Assembly: GCA_024867545.1 (NCBI GenBank)
Contig: JANFNE010000003.1
Coordinates: 2,046,001 to 2,110,000, forward strand
Length of the DNA: 64,000 nt
From: Phytopythium helicoides
Lineage: Eukaryota > Oomycota > Peronosporomycetes > Pythiales > Pythiaceae
Direction: 5' to 3'
Shown here: piece after piece, positions 18,909 through 29,260 of the stretch
Numbering within the stretch: position 1 is the stretch's first letter
Layout of the letters: each line of letters opens with the position of its first letter
The notes under the pieces: model-generated
What the model was told of the DNA's origin: nothing
Seen by the model: the letters and a program-made list of their open reading frames with translations, nothing else
Database searches by the model: none
Program-made: the position numbers and the translations under genes

Positions 18909-20117
18909 TCAGGATACACGACTCTTGCTGTCCATAATCACGTTCTCAATTCTCCATAAAAAGTCATGAGCGTCGTCCTCGGCAAGGTGGCTGTAGCGCT
19001 CGACATAAAGCCGAAGTGCCTCGTCCTGAGGCCCTCCACCTGCCGCTGGAGGTTTGTAGTTACGCAACTGGAGGCGGGAATGAGAGCTTAGCAATGTTCC
19101 ACCGTCAGCACGCTGAACTGCGATCCCCCAGCACGAGAAATCTGCGTGCACAGTCCGCTGCCAGCTTTCTTCACTCCCTCCTTCTCGGATGACCGATCGC
19201 CAGGCAAATACCGCTCGACTGTCTTCCACGAACGCCCTGGCCGTAAACACATTCTCGTACAGCGTGCTTTCATTCTCGCCGACAGAAGATGAAAAGTACA
19301 CCTTTGCGATAACAGTTGTTGTGTCGTTAGGATCACTTATCACCACAGGCTTGCATTCTTCGCTGTAGGAATCAATGAGCACGTGGTGATGTGCCTTCAA
19401 GACATCTTGGAGGATGAACGGCATGACCATCACCTCTGAAAGCTCAAAAACTTCGTTCCCAACGACGCCGTCGCGACTCCAGTTTTGTTCAGCTGCGTAA
19501 CTGGATCCTGCAGAGAGGCGGATAGGAGGACATCTGGCAATAATGCCATCGACTTCCCTGCGCATGCCCTGTGTCTCCCTAGCAAGGCAATGCATCATTT
19601 CCACATCCCACGAGTTGACTGTCACGGATGGAGTGGTCAATGCCATCTCGAATGGCGAGTTGCCGATCACACCAGGAAGCACTTCGATCAGCCTGAGAGC
19701 AGCCTCGTGATAGAAGCGCACGCGGGCCTTGAGCTGCATGTTGAGCGCTGTTACCTCGAGGCGCCGCTGTAGCTGTCTCTGTGCGACGGCTTTCCACCCC
19801 ATCGTATCGTTGCGCTTGGACTGTTTCGCCTGAATGAGCAAACCTTCCAATTGAGCTTCTAGCTGCTTGAGCTGCGCACGCAGATTGTCTGCCTCGGCCT
19901 TTTTTCTTCTTCGATACTCGCGCTTCCGCTCAATGTCAGCATCACGCTTGCTGATCGCTGTCTCCGAGGCGTCAAGCGACAACGGAGCGTCCAAAGACAA
20001 TTCTAGAGACTCGGTAGGTTGTAGTAGAGCCTCCGGAAGCAGCAGAGACCCATCCAAATGCTCAAACACGTCCACAGATGGCAGCAACTCGAGCAACTCG
20101 TCGTCCATTTCTCGCAT
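18909..20117 (-). CDS. bZIP-like/START-like protein, class III
   Basis: Intact single exon, 402 aa from ATG 20117 (MREMDDELLELLPSVDVFEH); the frame continues upstream only to a GTG at 20192. Basic region IERKREYRRRKKAEADNLRA about residues 60-80, then QLKQLEAQLEGLLIQ heptads. Next is MGWKAVAQRQLQRRLEVTAL, the class III second block, and PPIRLSAGSSYAAEQNW. START-like half: VFELSEVMVMPFILQDVLKA, KVYFSSSVGENE, FTARAFVEDSRAVFAWRSVI, FSCWGIAVQ and a C-terminal helix RYSHLAEDDAHDFLWRIEN. Adjacent in tandem to its closest paralogue at 20377. Confidence 0.78.
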   Translation of the reverse strand: MREMDDELLELLPSVDVFEHLDGSLLLPEALLQPTESLELSLDAPLSLDASETAISKRDADIERKREYRRRKKAEADNLRAQLKQLEAQLEGLLIQAKQSKRNDTMGWKAVAQRQLQRRLEVTALNMQLKARVRFYHEAALRLIEVLPGVIGNSPFEMALTTPSVTVNSWDVEMMHCLARETQGMRREVDGIIARCPPIRLSAGSSYAAEQNWSRDGVVGNEVFELSEVMVMPFILQDVLKAHHHVLIDSYSEECKPVVISDPNDTTTVIAKVYFSSSVGENESTLYENVFTARAFVEDSRAVFAWRSVIREGGSEESWQRTVHADFSCWGIAVQRADGGTLLSSHSRLQLRNYKPPAAGGGPQDEALRLYVERYSHLAEDDAHDFLWRIENVIMDSKSRVS

Positions 20118-20376
20118 CTGCGTCAGAGGGTGCGATCGAAAAACTGAGGGCACTTCACTCCGACAGAATGATTGCTTATCACACCGCCCCACTCACCAAA
20201 CCACTAGCTCCCCACTCAGCCCAACTTGCTCGAAATGTCCTGAGTCTGCCTCAAGGGCTACGAATCCATTCATCCATGACGTTCAATGGACGATTTGCCG
20301 AGTAGTCTCGCATGGATAAGTTGAAATTTTTTTTCCTCGTGAGTTTGTATGATGGCACAAGACTTCATTGTTTTCC

Positions 20377-21576
20377 TCAAGAGCATTTGCTGTCCATGAT
20401 CTCTTTCTCAATGTTCCACAAAAGCTCACTTGCATCATCTTCAGCAAGTTGCGAGTATCGCTCTAGATGAAGCCGAAAGAATTCATGTTCTGGGCCACCA
20501 CCTGCATTAGGCGATCTGCAGTTGCGCAGCTGTAGACGGTTGTAAAACCGCATAGCCGTTCCGCCGCTGCCGTCTTGAACGCCAACTCCCCATGACGAAA
20601 ACTCCCCATACACTGATGATTTCCAGTCGCCTTGGCATCCAAGCCCCCGTATGACGGATTTCCAGATGAGTACAGCACGGTCTTCTTCGATGAAAGCCCG
20701 GGACACGAATACACTCTCAAACGGATTTGCCTGGTCGCTACCGTTTTCGATTGAGAAGGAGAAATGGACCTTGGCGGCGAGCAACGCAACGTCGTTTGGG
20801 GTTTCCATCACTGCAGGCTTGCACTCTTGGTAGTAGGCCTTGAGAATCGCTTGCTTGAGCGCCGCCAAAACCTCGGTGAGCTCGAACGGCATGGCAACCG
20901 ACTCGGAAAGCTCATAGATTCCTTTCTCAAGCGTCTCGTCCCTCTTCCAACTATGGTGCGCGGCGTAACTGGATCCAGGAGGCAGGTCAACTGGCTTGCT
21001 CTTAGCAAGTAGCTCGTCAACTTCTGCTCGCATGTCCTTCGTTTCGAGTCTGAGTTGCCTCATCACTTCCAAATCCCAGACATTAAGCGATACTTCTTCA
21101 AACACCGACGAAATAGTTGCATCCGTCGCTGGCTTCTCGTCGGTCTTCACGGGAAGCATCTCTGTCAGCTTGAGCGCGACCTCGTGGTAGAGGCGCACGT
21201 GGGTCTTGAGCTCCCGGTTGAGCGCCGCGGCCTCCAGTCTCCGCTTCCACTGCCTCTGCGCAATAGCTTTCCACCCAGCGGTCTCGGGGCTCTTGCTCGC
21301 CTTCATCTGGATCCTCAGCGCCTCCAGCTGGGTCTCAAGCCGCTTGAGCTGAGCGCGTAGATCCTCCGTTTCCGCCTTCTTCCTACTCCGGTACTCGCGT
21401 TTCCGCGCAATATTGGCATCTCGCTGGCTCCTGGGCCTCTGAGACGCGTCGCTGGACGAAACAGCCTCCTCATTGGGCTCCAGAGCGTCCTCAGACCACA
21501 GCGCGACGTCCGGAAGCTCCTCCAGCGGCCCCAGCGCGTCCGCAGACGCCAGCAGAGCGTGCAGCTCGTCCTCCAT
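20377..21576 (-). CDS. bZIP-like/START-like protein, class III
   Basis: Intact single exon, 399 aa from ATG 21576 (MEDELHALLASADALGPLEE). Basic region IARKREYRSRKKAETEDLRA (about residues 56-75) with Leu/Ile heptads RLETQLEALRIQM. Then GWKAIAQRQWKRRLEAAALN and LPPGSSYAAHHSWKRDET. START-like half: IYELSESVAMPFELTEVLAA, VSRAFIEEDRAVLIWKSVI, FSSWGVGVQ and a C-terminal helix RYSQLAEDDASELLWNIEKE. A tandem duplicate of the 18909 gene with the same orientation. Shares a 111-bp head-to-head promoter interval with the class I gene at 21688, containing CCAATCAC and AGCCAATCAT boxes. Confidence 0.78.
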   Translation of the reverse strand: MEDELHALLASADALGPLEELPDVALWSEDALEPNEEAVSSSDASQRPRSQRDANIARKREYRSRKKAETEDLRAQLKRLETQLEALRIQMKASKSPETAGWKAIAQRQWKRRLEAAALNRELKTHVRLYHEVALKLTEMLPVKTDEKPATDATISSVFEEVSLNVWDLEVMRQLRLETKDMRAEVDELLAKSKPVDLPPGSSYAAHHSWKRDETLEKGIYELSESVAMPFELTEVLAALKQAILKAYYQECKPAVMETPNDVALLAAKVHFSFSIENGSDQANPFESVFVSRAFIEEDRAVLIWKSVIRGLGCQGDWKSSVYGEFSSWGVGVQDGSGGTAMRFYNRLQLRNCRSPNAGGGPEHEFFRLHLERYSQLAEDDASELLWNIEKEIMDSKCS

Positions 21577-21687
21577 CGCCACCTTCTTCAGAATTGTGGG
21601 TTCACCACGGTCATTCCGACCATTCTACATTTTTATCCAATCACAACACACTAAATGTAATTACAGCCAATCATCGTACGCTAAAGA

Positions 21688-22974
21688 ATGACAACGCGGC
21701 AAAAGACCGGAAAAGTGCAGGTGTTCGACGAGATGCTGTCGCTGGAGGAGGCGGACGCGCTGCTGGCGTCTCTGGACGCGTCTCCCGCCGCGCTGCTGCC
21801 CTTATCGCTGCCTGTGGACGCTTCGACTGCGTCTGGCGGTTCCGACGAGCCCTCGCACGCCTCTGACGGCGCTCTGGGGACCGCGAAACCCAAGAAGAAG
21901 CAGTCGACAACGCGCGAGCGCGAGCGCCGCGAGCTGCTGGCGCTGCGGGAGCAGGCGGAGCAGCTCGCGGACGCGCTGAACGCGCTGCGCACGTCCATCC
22001 TGTTCCCCGAGCGGCTGCGCAGGCACCAGCACGTGTGGCGCCACGTGGCGAGGCGGAGGCTGGCGGACAGGAGGCGCGCCGAGATGGAGAACGCGAGGCT
22101 CAAGCAGGAGGTGGCGGCGCATGCGGCCGCGGCCAAGGCGTGGAGCGAGCGCGTGGCCAACGAGTGGGCCGACCAGGCAGAGCTGGTGCACGCGCTGGAT
22201 GACGAGGACCGCGCGGCGCTGGACGCGCTGGCAGAGGGACTGGACCCGGCGTATGCGCTCGTGGACGTCGTCTTCTCGGAGCGCGGGAGCGACGCGGCCT
22301 CGCGGTTGATTGGGAAGCACATGCACAAGCCTAGAGACAAGGTGTGGAACGCCAAGTTCGTGCAGCTCTCGCCTGAACAGCAGGATGGCGATTCATCGTC
22401 TGCAGTGGAGCTGCGCGATGAACGGCTGCTGCCGTTCGACTTCCAGCTCGTCATGGATGCCGTGTGGGAGTCGTGGGTTATGTGGCACGTCGGTGGTACC
22501 AGCAGTATCAGCAGCGCGTGGGCCACGTGCCATCCGTACCATGGAGTTGATCGACCGGAGCACACGTTCGCAGTCAAGTTTCGACTGGCATGCACGGCAG
22601 CGGATCAATCAACAGTTTTCATTAATGAGAAGCTAGCTGCTCGGAGATACATGGAGACCTCCGATCGACTGGTGATGGTCTGGCGCGGGACTTCCGAAGG
22701 TGAAGACGAGCTCTTTGGCCATTGCACGGATGAAACAGGCTGGATCGTTGTGGAGCGTGCTCCACCTGCCGATGGGGACAAGATCACCGGAAGCCAAGCA
22801 GTAATGCGGTCATACGCTCGATTGGTTCCGACAGGATTGGGAGTCTGCGACCCAGAAGAATGGAATCGCCTGGCTGATCTCGTGATCAAGTCGTATGAAG
22901 ATGATGTGGGGCTTATCTATCGAGAAATGGAAACACTGCTGCTGCGATCTACGCAGCAAAAGAAGGCGAAATGA
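21688..22974 (+). CDS. bZIP-like/START-like protein, class I (inverted near-copy of 9977 gene)
   Basis: Intact single exon, 428 aa from ATG 21688. The shared N-terminus with the 9977 gene begins at the second ATG, 21733 (MLSLEEADALLASLDASPAA), so either start is possible. Basic region STTRERERRELLALRE, then VWRHVARRRLADRRRAEMEN. START-like half: DERLLPFDFQLVMDAVWESW, then a divergent stretch (VGGTSSISSAWATC) unlike its partner, DRPEHTFAVKFRL, ARRYMETSDRLVMVWRGTSE, CTDETGWIVVERA and KSYEDDVGLIYREMETLLL. Together with 9977-11224 it forms long inverted arms around the 11.2-21.7 kb interval. Confidence 0.78.
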   Translation: MTTRQKTGKVQVFDEMLSLEEADALLASLDASPAALLPLSLPVDASTASGGSDEPSHASDGALGTAKPKKKQSTTRERERRELLALREQAEQLADALNALRTSILFPERLRRHQHVWRHVARRRLADRRRAEMENARLKQEVAAHAAAAKAWSERVANEWADQAELVHALDDEDRAALDALAEGLDPAYALVDVVFSERGSDAASRLIGKHMHKPRDKVWNAKFVQLSPEQQDGDSSSAVELRDERLLPFDFQLVMDAVWESWVMWHVGGTSSISSAWATCHPYHGVDRPEHTFAVKFRLACTAADQSTVFINEKLAARRYMETSDRLVMVWRGTSEGEDELFGHCTDETGWIVVERAPPADGDKITGSQAVMRSYARLVPTGLGVCDPEEWNRLADLVIKSYEDDVGLIYREMETLLLRSTQQKKAK

Positions 22975-23051
22975 ACAATCACTCGAACATTAATTGAGAA
23001 ATCATATCTGGTCAAGAAAACACCGAAGCTAAACACACTATACATAATAAC

Positions 23052-24208
23052 TCACGCGCCGACGGCCCGAGACAACACCCGACCCATGTGCCGATAGATG
23101 AAGCTGAAGTCTTCTTCGCACGCTTTGGTGGCGTTCATTGCAAGAATCGCTTCGCACGTTTTCTCGCACAGGCTGCCAGTAGTGGGAATTACTCGACCGT
23201 ATAGCCGCATCCGCACTTTGCCGATCGGATACTCCGACACGGCATCAGGGCCTGTGGGTTCGGAATGTTCAATGACAATCCAGCCCAGCTCAACTGCTCG
23301 AGAGCCGAGTAACTCGACTTCTCCTTCGTATGCTCCAAGCCAGACGACCACAAACCTCCCGGGCTCGATGTAGCGCCTCACGACGACTTTCTCATTGTAG
23401 AAAGCTGGGATCTGTGGCTGAAGAGAGCACTGCAGGCGGACACGGACAGCAAACGTGTGCTCTGGACGCTCTACGCCTGGGAAACTGCGGCTTGTGATCC
23501 ATCCGGACGCGGAGCCGTTGGCTCCAGCGTGCCACGCTGTCATAGCGCTCCAGACCGCGTCGATGACGGTGTAGAAGTCGAAGGACATGTCTCGATCGTC
23601 GTACAACTCCGATCCTGGTAGTTGCACGTGGTGGCCTGCGGCCACGTCGCCACCCATGACTTCGAGGAATCGCTCCATGGACCGTTCGCACTCGACGCGC
23701 TTGGCCGTGTCATCGTCCGGGAAAGCAGCCGGCATCATGTCGTAGATGCGGTCAATTCCACCAGCGAGTTTCCTCAGCACGACCTGATCCCAATCACTCA
23801 GCAGGTAGTGCGGTTGGTGCAGCCCACTCGAGAACTGCGCCGCGATTCGGGCGATGAGCTCCCTCGACATTCGATGCTGTGCAGCCATTTCCTGCCGCAG
23901 TCGCCGACTTTCCTGCTCCGCATCTCGTCTCCTCGCAATTTGTCGGCGCGCCGCGTACTTCCACGCCGCCTGCCGCCCCCGCAGCTTGCCAGGAGCGACG
24001 ATCGAGGCCCTGAGCTCCTTCAGCTGAGCGCTGAGCTCTTTCTCGACCACGCGAGGTGGCGGAGCTCGGCAGTCTCTCGATCGCGTGTAGGGCGTCGGGC
24101 TTTTGCGGCGCTTGGGGTGTTTTCTCGATCGATCGCCGTCCCTCGCCTAGTCTGCTGACGCTCCAGGTCGACGAGCAGCGCGTCGACATCCACGGGGGCG
24201 AGCTCCAT
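23052..24208 (-). CDS. bZIP-like/START-like protein, class I, one frameshift
   Basis: ATG 24208 gives MELAPVDVDALLVDLERQ and the basic region KARRPTRDRETAELRHLA. A single-base shift near 24049 moves the rest (VEKELSAQLKELRASIVAPG onwards) into a frame open to the stop at 23052. Class signatures: AAWKYAARRQIARRRDAEQE, LYDDRDMSFDFYTVIDAVWS, VERPEHTFAVRVRLQ, VRRYIEPGRFVVVWLGAYE, GWIVIEHSEP and the C-terminal FSFIYRHMGRVLSRAVG. The usual DETGW is replaced by AVELGW. The relic at 9650-9810 is its closest relative here. A single indel in good context: allele or assembly error unresolved. Confidence 0.62.
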
Positions 24209-24510
24209 GGCGCGTGAGCTTCGTGCGGCAGCTTTTTCTTGAGTGGAGACTGGCATCAATTCCTGCCGAGGTGATGAAGAAACCCTGGAACTGGGCAGTG
24301 ACGTGAGAGAGTGAGCCCGTTTGACACGCTGGGATTGGCGGAAATCGCGGAATTGAAGTCTTCGATTGGGCGAAAAGGGTGAGGAGATGAGTCAAGGAGT
24401 CCACCGCCGGCACGAGGAGCGCTCAGCATACCAGATTTGCATGGCACACCCACACACACGTGGGATTGCGCCAGTGAAGTTCAAAGCCGCGAACTTCAAG
24501 GGGGTTTTCC
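24209..24510. other. Intergenic, putative promoter of 23052 gene
   Basis: GGGATTGG at about 24332 and CGATTGGG at about 24361 are CCAAT-type boxes in the orientation of the minus-strand gene. A CACACACACG run lies at about 24448. No coding support. Confidence 0.3.
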
Positions 24511-25075
24511 ATGCAGTCACATGCTGAGCTTGTCTTGGACAAGCTCCAAGTGGTGTTCGATCTCGACAATAGAGCCAAGCAGAGAGAATCGCTCGGCTTT
24601 GTCAATGCTAGCTTGCCGGATCACATTGGCAATGCACACAGTTGGGGTGTACTTCTAGCCGGCAAGGCTAACCCCTCAAAGGAGCCAGGAAGGATCGTCA
24701 AAGTGAAAGTAAGTGTGCGACCGTCGTCCAATATTACTCTAACGCTATTATCTCCAAATCGAGTCGGATGCGGCTTATGAGCATCGTTGTTCACGTCTTT
24801 GTTGACGAAAATGTTTCGTGTTACTGATGTGTTTTCAGGTGAAAAGTGGAAAAGTGAGAAGCACTTGCCTCTGCGCGAACTACCCTGCCATCTCTCGCAC
24901 TAAAGGTATTCAGCCGCAGCAAGTACTCCTACAGTCATGCCCACCATGTACCCAGCTGTCTTGCTGCTCGCTACAGCCGAAGCTGACGATGACTTGGACT
25001 TGGACGCACTCCCGGAGCCTGAACTCGAGCTCGAGGAGCTATCTGCGCTCTCACTGTAGAACTTGTACCCGCTGA
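24511..25075 (+). CDS. Possible two-exon hypothetical protein
   Basis: ATG 24511 opens MQSHAELVLDKLQVVFDLDN and continues for 66 codons to a consensus donor GTAAGT at 24709. An acceptor TGTTTTCAG ends at 24838, and the joined frame continues in phase (VKSGKVRSTCLCANYPAISR). The frame then runs antisense through the 3' end of the better-supported secreted-protein gene and stops at 25075, so its end is doubtful. The family is not recognised. Support is splice consensus and phase only. Confidence 0.25.
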
Positions 25076-25544
25076 CGCACGTGTTGGCCGACAGCTCCGA
25101 GGAGGTTGCCGACACGGTAGCGTCGGCGGAGCCAGAACAATCCGCGTTGGAGTACGAGTAGAGCGACATCTCCCCGTCACTCACGGTGGCCTTGTAACTC
25201 GTCGTGCTGTCCGCTGATACACACGAGTCAGTCTTGAACGCCAACGCGGTAGTAGCGGACCCGCTGCATGTCGTGTCCGCATAAAGCTCGAAGAGGAGGT
25301 AGCTCGAGTCAGAGAACGTCGTCTTGCTGTGGTCGAACCAGTCACTCGGACACGCCACCTCGGCCATGCTCATGCAGGATATTGCTGAGCATGAGTCGCT
25401 CCCAGCCGTATAGAGAACGACGGTTGGGTTCGCGCAGGAGTCATCAGCAAATGCAATCGTAGCCGTGATCGTGGAGGTGGCGCTGACGGAAGGTGCGACA
25501 ACGAGGAAGGCGGCGGCAGCGAGTGACGAGGCAGTCTTCATCAT
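24900..25544 (-). CDS. Secreted 8-cysteine protein with Ser-rich stalk and hydrophobic C-terminus
   Basis: ATG 25544 (MMKTASSLAAAAFLVVAPSV) begins a clear signal peptide, cleaved near VSAT; an adjacent ATG at 25541 is equivalent. The mature ectodomain has eight Cys, including CPSDWFDHSK and repeated YSNADCSG-type blocks. It is followed by a Ser-rich low-complexity stalk (about residues 165-195) and a terminal hydrophobic segment (GYMVGMTVGVLAAAEYL), as in GPI-anchored surface proteins. Total 214 aa. It is a paralogue of 32128-32853. Similar Cys-containing ectodomains occur in oomycete surface proteins and receptor-like kinases (recollection), but no kinase domain follows. Function unknown. 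Confidence 0.75.
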   Translation of the reverse strand: MMKTASSLAAAAFLVVAPSVSATSTITATIAFADDSCANPTVVLYTAGSDSCSAISCMSMAEVACPSDWFDHSKTTFSDSSYLLFELYADTTCSGSATTALAFKTDSCVSADSTTSYKATVSDGEMSLYSYSNADCSGSADATVSATSSELSANTCVSGYKFYSESADSSSSSSSGSGSASKSKSSSASAVASSKTAGYMVGMTVGVLAAAEYL

Positions 25545-25813
25545 GGGATTGTGGGAAAAGCTAGTAAGCAAGCTAGCAAGCTTCTGGTGTGATTGGGGAA
25601 GGTGCGCTTTGGAGAGACGCGCTTGTCACTAGAGTGCTTGGAGCGGATAAAGTTCAAGAATGAGTAGTGACCTGACTGTGAGTGCCTTGACGCTGGGAAG
25701 CTGGGAACGTGTGCTCGCGACCTTGTCAAGCATAGCGATCAGGAGCGGAGCGACTAGGAAACCCCCGCGCGGACTCTTATAGTGCTTGTTGAGCACCCTA
25801 GGCACTGGGGGTT

Positions 25814-26288
25814 CGAACACTTCAGAGTCGTCCCTGCATCGTAAGGAACGACTTCGAAGCAGATTCAATCTTCATGGTGCTTCTTCTCGATTCCAAACGT
25901 GCGATGAAGCGAGTTTTGCCGTATTGGTGGAGACGCAAATACACTTGATTCGCTTGGAACGCTTGGTAGCAACTGCAAAGTATCTTCCCCATCTCTGGTG
26001 GAGATGGATCTGAGGTCTTGATGTATTTATCTCCGTGTTTTGCTGGTTTTGCTAGTCCTGCTGGCTATCAGCAACGGAATCAGCGTCTTGTCACGCCAAG
26101 TTCTCAATAAGCAAATCGAATAGTGTGCATTATTCAGCACGAAGTCTCCTGGAGTTCACTCCATCTACGATATTGAAGCAATGCCATTTTCGCCCCAGAT
26201 TGATGCCGATCTAGGCGCATCCTGGTGGCACCCATACGGGCACAATATCAACGAGACCCAGCACCATTGAAGTTGTTGTGGTGGTACC
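25814..26288. repeat. Dispersed repeat, copy 1 (inverted relative to copies 2 and 3)
   Basis: About 475 bp whose reverse complement matches 45965-46447 over its length and 29261-29609 in part. Shared blocks include GGTACCACCACAACAACTTC at one end and ACGACTCTGAAGTGTTCG at the other. Homology stops abruptly at both ends. Read on the plus strand of this copy it has protein-like fragments (RNDFEADSIFMVLLLDSK, VLPYWWRRKY) broken by stops, so it may derive from a coding element. No terminal repeats or target-site duplication recognised. Confidence 0.65.
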
Positions 26289-26326
26289 AATTGGCGTCCC
26301 GATGTATTGTGTGGTTCCTGTGAGAA

Positions 26327-27461
26327 CTATAGAGATGGAGCATCATTAAGCAATAACCCATCCATGAGCCGCGAAATAGCGTCCCCATCGTCGACGACCA
26401 ACGTCAGAACACGAGAGACAAACGACGCCACATCCTTGGTTCCCGCACTACTTCCTTTCCCAGTTGCAATCAGCGGTGTCATTCGCACAAACGTGTTCAT
26501 AAGAGTGGATTCCCCAAACGAGTCCCCAAACACTGGCATCAAGACACTCCATCCGATTTCATCGGTAGAAACACCGGTGTTCGACCCCTCCATGTCTTCA
26601 GACAGAGCTCGCCAAACGATAACCGTCCGGTGGCGCTCGACGTACTGGCGCATCACGAACGACGCACCGATGTCTTTCACGTTCTCGGAGAGTCGCAAAT
26701 TGACGGCAATCGTGTGAGCTGGCCGATCACAAGGGTCCGACCACAGACTGTCGTCCTGTGAGTACACTGCCTCCATGGCCTGCCACAGCGCCGGACAAGT
26801 CTTGGCGTACGGAAACGGCAGCACGAACGAGTCGACGATCTCAAACACCTCTGCCCCCGTCTCGGGAATTAAGCCCCCTGGTCCTATCGTGGCTCCAAAA
26901 TCCCTGCGGCTGGCTCGAGAACCTCTTCATCACGGCGTCCGTCTGGGCGTACACTTCCTCCATCTCCTCCACGTACGCGGCCAGCAGCGATTTGTCCATG
27001 AGCCTGGCTGCCTCCTGTGGCCTGGAACACTCCTGCTCCTTGTGCTGCGCGCTCGCAAACGCCGCCAGCTCGTCCATGAGCCCTCTGTTCCTCGCGACCT
27101 GCGCCTTGAGCCGTCGGTTGAGCGCCTCGGCAGCTCGCCGTCGCCGCTGGTGCGTCACCACCAGGTCCCTCAGCACGATCGCCCTGGCTCCTGCCCTTCC
27201 CGGTGGGTCCCGCTCGCTCCGCATCGCCTCCAGCCGCTTCTCCAGCTCCTTGACCTGCGCGTTGAGCTGCTGCAGCTCGCCGCGGATCCGCTCGCGGTGC
27301 ACGCGCTTCCTCTTGGCGCTGAGCGCTCGTTCTCGCTCGCGCTTGGCGCTCGTCACGTCCATCAAAGAGTGAAGGTCCCTCTCCGCATCCTGCGCGCGCT
27401 CGCCTGGGTCTGCAAGCCACGCTAGCGTCGGCATCTCGTCGAGCAGGTCGCGCTCCTCCAT
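26327..27461 (-). CDS. bZIP-like/START-like protein, class II, one frameshift
   Basis: ATG 27461 gives MEERDLLDEMPTLAWLADPG. Basic region ALSAKRKRVHRERIRGELQQ with heptads LNAQVKELEKRLEAM, then RDLVVTHQRRRRAAEALNRR and LLAAYVEEMEEVYAQTDAVM. Between about 26890 and 26930 the frame shifts. The START-like half resumes with PETGAEVFEIVDSFVLPFPY, RPAHTIAVNLRL, VMRQYVERHRTVIVWRALSE, STDEIGWSVL and ends at 26327 after LMDGLLLNDAPSL. A small intron (donor GTTCTC) could also bridge the two frames, but the paralogue at 17516 has none here, so a one-base indel is preferred. Confidence 0.62.
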
Positions 27462-27607
27462 GTTTCCCTTTAGGTGGTGGCCTTTCTGGAAATATAACGA
27501 CGAACTTTTTGTACTGGTTTCACTATAGAAGGGATATCTTTCAGGGTGTCCACCGCATAAATTACGGTCATTTGGCAACTTGCGCGGCTAGGAAGGAAGC
27601 AGAAGCC

Positions 27608-29111
27608 ATGGAGTTCGCGCTCGTGGACGACCCCGAGGCGCTGCACGCCGCGCTCGCGCTCGTGGACGAGTGCGCGGCGCTGTCGCCCGTTGCGGATGCC
27701 GACGAGGAGCAGGCGCTGGCGCTCGCGGCGGTCGCGTCGTTTGATTCGCCGTCGGCGCGGCAGGAGCGCGGGAATGGCGACGACAGCGCGCGAAGCCTGT
27801 CGGTGTCGTCCGTGAGCTCGTCGTCGCCCACGAGCGCCGTGGCGCAGGGCGGGAGGAAGAAGGCGGCCAAGACGAGGAACTACAACCCCAACCGCGCGCG
27901 AGAGGAGGAGAAGCGCGAGCTGCTGTACCTGCGCGGCAAGGTCGTCGAGATGGAGGACAAGCTGCACGCGCTGCAGGAGGCCAAGCGCGCCAAGGAGAGC
28001 GCGCTGGCGCTAGAGGACGAAGCGAGCAGCTCGGCGCTGCGCCCCCTTGTCGGCCCGCGCGCGGAATGTCTGGGAGGAGATGGCGAACCATCAACTGGAG
28101 CAGAGGCTGCAGTCCGAGCGCGAGAACCGCCACCTCAAGGCCGTGCTGGAGGCGCAGATCAAGATCGCCAAGGGACTGGAGAAGCTGCTGCAGAGCAGAG
28201 CGACCGCCAAGGTGCGGCAGGCGCAAGTGTTGTACGGGTGCAGGGCGCCATGATCTCATTGCTTTTGTGACTTGCAGGGTATGGAGACGGCCGGGTTTTC
28301 CTCTCGATCGCGTCGCATCTACGCGTCAAAGGCAAATCGCTCCGGAGCCGAGTTGTTCCAAGAGCTCATTGATGGCCTGGAGGAGTCGTACAACGAGCTG
28401 GACTCGGTGTTCCGCGCGAATGGCCTCGCGGGCATGGAGATGTCGTTCAAGGACGCTAAGATGTGCGAGGACAAGGACGGTAACCTCTACATGGAGATGT
28501 ACGCCAACAAGGTGCTGCCTTTCGATGTCCGCGAGTCAGGCAATGCTGCTTGGCAGTACTTTGCGCACTCAATGGAGCACATCCCGTTCCGACTCATGTA
28601 CCAGAAGGACCCAAAGGTTCGGCATTTTCTGGGATCGATTCGCTGGATGAAACTGACAGTCTCCGTTTTCTCCTACGACCAGAACCTCGAGTACACGAAC
28701 GACATGGTTGTGCAGAGCTTCGGCATGGAGTTACACGCGAACGGCACCAAGGCGGACTTCCAGGTCAAACAGACGCAGCGCCGTTTTGTGGAGGAGGACC
28801 GCGAGGTGATTGTGTGGCGATCATTTATTGACCCGGTAGAGTTTTCTGGCAAGCCGCTTTCTGGCGCCGAGTTCTTGGAGAAGGGGTACATTGTGGTCAA
28901 ACCTTCGGCCGACGACGAGAGCCTCACGCTGCTGCAGTCGTGTTTCATTGTGACACCCGTCCTGCCGGTTCGCAATCTGGACGAAGGTGCCATCACTGGT
29001 GCGCTCACTGACTTCGTCCTGAGCGGTACTGCAGCTACGATTGCTGCGAGTCACCAGATGATTGAAAACATCCTCTTCGATCAGGCCGCCAAGGCGCGCA
29101 GTCGCGTCTAG
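27608..29111 (+). CDS. bZIP-like/START-like protein, class IV, three exons, one C-run indel
   Basis: ATG 27608. Exon 1 (27608-28211): acidic N-terminus with ALHAALALVDECAALS, basic region NYNPNRAREEEKRELLYLRG, then VWEEMANHQLEQRLQSEREN. An extra C in the CCCCC run near 28041 breaks the frame between the two. Intron 1, 28212-28277, GTGCGG to TTGCAG. Exon 2 (28278-28616): ELFQELIDGLEESYNELDSV, DGNLYMEMYANKVLPFDV. Intron 2, 28617-28682, is 66 nt, in frame and stop-free. Exon 3 (28683-29111): QTQRRFVEEDREVIVWRSFI, GYIVVKPSADD, SHQMIENILFDQ. Intron positions match the other class IV genes. Only the C-run prevents an intact product, so check for an assembly indel. Confidence 0.68.
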
Positions 29112-29260
29112 GTTGTGATTGAACGGATCACCTTATGAGCTGTTCGACGTGTGCATATATTGTGATTCTCTGGATACGGCTCATTGCAAATGAAAAACAC
29201 GATTGTTGAATCTTGCTCTCAATTGTGCTTCACACTCCAGATACAGGTCACATCATCTAT

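Noticed and set aside
25814..26288. Solo LTR interpretation of the dispersed repeat
   Set aside because: No TG...CA ends, no flanking duplication visible, and no reverse transcriptase or integrase text anywhere in the window.
26880..26960. Small intron joining the two frames of the 26327-27461 gene
   Set aside because: A GTTCTC donor and GGGGCAG acceptor exist, but the intact class II paralogue at 17516 has uninterrupted coding sequence here; a one-base indel is simpler.
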